Of a stretch of DNA of 64,000 bases, positions 62,562 through 64,000 are shown in pieces (position 1 is the stretch's first letter; each line of letters begins with the position of its first letter). The notes under the pieces are model-generated. The model searched no databases, was not told the origin of the DNA, and saw only the letters and a program-made list of their open reading frames with translations. The DNA is from Tepidanaerobacter syntrophicus. Lineage in GTDB: Bacteria > Bacillota > Thermosediminibacteria > Thermosediminibacterales > Tepidanaerobacteraceae. Made by a program: the position numbers and the translations under genes. The stretch covers positions 434,001-498,000 of the forward strand of contig NZ_DF977001.1 of the NCBI RefSeq assembly GCF_001485475.2, given 5' to 3'.

Positions 62562-63944
62562 TTACTTATACTTCAGCTCTTCACTTGTTTCCACTTCGAT
62601 TTCTATCGCCACATCATCTTTTGCTTTTATTTCAGCGTAATCTCCTTCTGTAATACCTGACAACTTTTCATCTTCACCATCAATGATAACTTTAGTGTCA
62701 TTGTTAATATAAAATGTTTCAATATCTTCAGCTTCTAATAAAGCAAAATCAGTTACTTCAATCATCGGGCCTCTCATATAGATGGAAGCTTCATCTATCA
62801 TTTTACCAAAAACGACAATTTTTTCGTCTACATAGTCTTCAAGTTCATCAATTTCTCCAATAAGCACGTAATGGCCTCGCTGAGTTTCGAGTTCATAGTG
62901 GCGACCTTCTATATCATTTACCCTTAGCACTCCTACAAACCCTTCTTTGTACTGGTCATGCACAAACAAGCTAATAGACTTTTTAGCCTTATTAACATCT
63001 ACGACTAAACCTTTAACGGTTGTAGTAGCTTCATCAGCTCTTTCTGTCACTTGGATAAATATTACATTTTCATTTTTATCGAGAATAACTTTAACTGTAT
63101 CTCCGATATTTAAATCCTTTAAGCTGTAATATTTTCCATCAATATAAACAGTGGCATGTTTTAACACATTATAAGTTACGGTTTCGGAATCATTTTCTAA
63201 TGTTATTGTGAGTTCATCAAGATCAATATCTTCTATGGTGCCTGCAAACATATTCTCCGGAGCAAAAAACACGTCTAATCTGTCCATTAATACAGCCATC
63301 TCAGCCCTTGTAATAGGTTCATTCGGTTTAAATGTGCCATTTGTATCGCCTTCCATCAGACCCAGCTTTACGGCAACATATACATACCCAATCGCATTTT
63401 CGGGTATTGCCTTGGCATCTTTAAATGGAAGTTCCTCATCCATATGTTCTGTGGCTTCGCTTTCCATGTCTAATGCCCTGACTATATACCGCGCTACTTC
63501 ATAACGTTTTGCAGGAGCGTTTAGATTAAAGCCTTTTAGTTCTTCGGGTTTTATAATATTCTTTTCTACAGCCAAAGCTACATAATAATAGGCATCATCC
63601 CATGGAAGTTTAATTTTCTTAATGTCATCATTGATTGTTACATCTTCTAGTTCTTCTTCGCATCCCATTACCCTTAAAGCCATTATGATGGCTTCTAAAT
63701 GGGTAACGTTATTTCCCGGCCTAAATACACCTCCGGGATATCCCAAAATAACACCTTGATTGCACATTCTCTCTATGGCATCTTTTGCCCATTTAAAGTT
63801 TTCATCTACATCGTTAAATTTTGCCGCTTTTTTTAACTGACCGGGTGAAAGGTTGCCAGCTTCCGCCCCAAAAACCGGTAATGTGAAAACAATAAGCAAT
63901 GCTGCCGCAAGGAACAGAACACCTACTTTTCTGCAAGTCTTCAT
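62562..63944 (-). CDS. S-layer homology protein
   Basis: 460 residues. Signal peptide 1-26, three SLH repeats (about 40-230: FRPGNNVTHLEAIIMALRVMG, NAPAKRYEVARYIVRALDM, KPNEPITRAEMAVLMDRLDVF) and then beta modules like those in its neighbour (GTIEDIDLDELTI, GLVVDVNKAKKSI). RBS AAGGAGG at 8 bases. Probably cell-wall bound. Confidence 0.85.
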   Translation of the reverse strand: MKTCRKVGVLFLAAALLIVFTLPVFGAEAGNLSPGQLKKAAKFNDVDENFKWAKDAIERMCNQGVILGYPGGVFRPGNNVTHLEAIIMALRVMGCEEELEDVTINDDIKKIKLPWDDAYYYVALAVEKNIIKPEELKGFNLNAPAKRYEVARYIVRALDMESEATEHMDEELPFKDAKAIPENAIGYVYVAVKLGLMEGDTNGTFKPNEPITRAEMAVLMDRLDVFFAPENMFAGTIEDIDLDELTITLENDSETVTYNVLKHATVYIDGKYYSLKDLNIGDTVKVILDKNENVIFIQVTERADEATTTVKGLVVDVNKAKKSISLFVHDQYKEGFVGVLRVNDIEGRHYELETQRGHYVLIGEIDELEDYVDEKIVVFGKMIDEASIYMRGPMIEVTDFALLEAEDIETFYINNDTKVIIDGEDEKLSGITEGDYAEIKAKDDVAIEIEVETSEELKYK

Positions 63945-64000
63945 TATTAATATCCTCCTTTTCCAAAAATTTTCTCACTTTTGTAAGTTGAGATATCGTA

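Noticed and set aside
1-64000. CRISPR arrays, rRNA genes or prophage
   Set aside because: No spaced direct repeats, rRNA-like sequence or phage structural genes were seen.

Overview
This 64 kb window reads as a chromosome segment of a low-GC, anaerobic, spore-former-type Firmicute of the class Clostridia. The evidence is split glycine dehydrogenase subunits, rubredoxin plus an A-type flavoprotein as oxygen defence, Stickland-type amino-acid genes, GGAGG ribosome binding sites, SLH surface proteins, GerM domains and a Clostridia-style set of riboswitches. I cannot name the species; the gene content suggests a fermentative, perhaps moderately thermophilic peptide and amino-acid degrader. Most genes lie on the minus strand.

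Layout. 0-7 kb: end of an NfnA-like flavoprotein gene, a P-loop/Asp23 fusion, secreted GH18 and SLH/DUF6612-type proteins, a relic of an IS200/IS605 element beside tRNA-Arg(CCG), lgt and a thioesterase. 6.8-9.95 kb: a c-di-AMP (ydaO-type) riboswitch controls a two-gene operon of an opine-type dehydrogenase and a cobalamin-dependent protein that looks like a fusion of the two glutamate mutase subunits. 10-13.4 kb: ddl and an oxygen-defence set (rubredoxin-like protein, rubredoxin, NADH:rubredoxin reductase). 13.4-16.2 kb: an IclR-controlled catabolic operon. 18-22.7 kb: the complete gcvT-H-PA-PB operon behind a tandem glycine riboswitch.

23-31 kb: a seven-gene operon (diaminopimelate-dehydrogenase-like enzyme, D-aminoacylase, dipeptide ABC importer) with a perfect sigma-54 promoter. 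31-34.4 kb: a MATE transporter with a possible leader peptide, and a second diaminopimelate dehydrogenase under a lysine riboswitch. 34.5-41.8 kb: deoC and neighbours, zinc import and export genes, FprA, and a GerM lipoprotein. 41.9-49 kb: a cluster of ECF S-component, methyltransferase, FmdE-like protein and Opp/Nik-type ABC transporter, preceded by a compact unidentified leader RNA with two like hairpins. 49-64 kb: a coiled-coil repeat protein, the cdaA-cdaR-glmM operon (c-di-AMP synthesis and cell wall), Gate-domain proteins, rho, a subtilase and two SLH proteins.

How it fits together. Glycine cleavage, peptide import, D-amino-acid release and deamination point to amino-acid fermentation. 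c-di-AMP is made by CdaA at 53 kb and is predicted to be sensed by the riboswitch at 9.8 kb, so the opine/cobalamin operon is the best candidate for an undescribed system, possibly one making an osmolyte. The two diaminopimelate dehydrogenases appear divided between biosynthesis (lysine riboswitch, NADP-type residues) and catabolism (sigma-54 promoter, NADP-type arginine lost).
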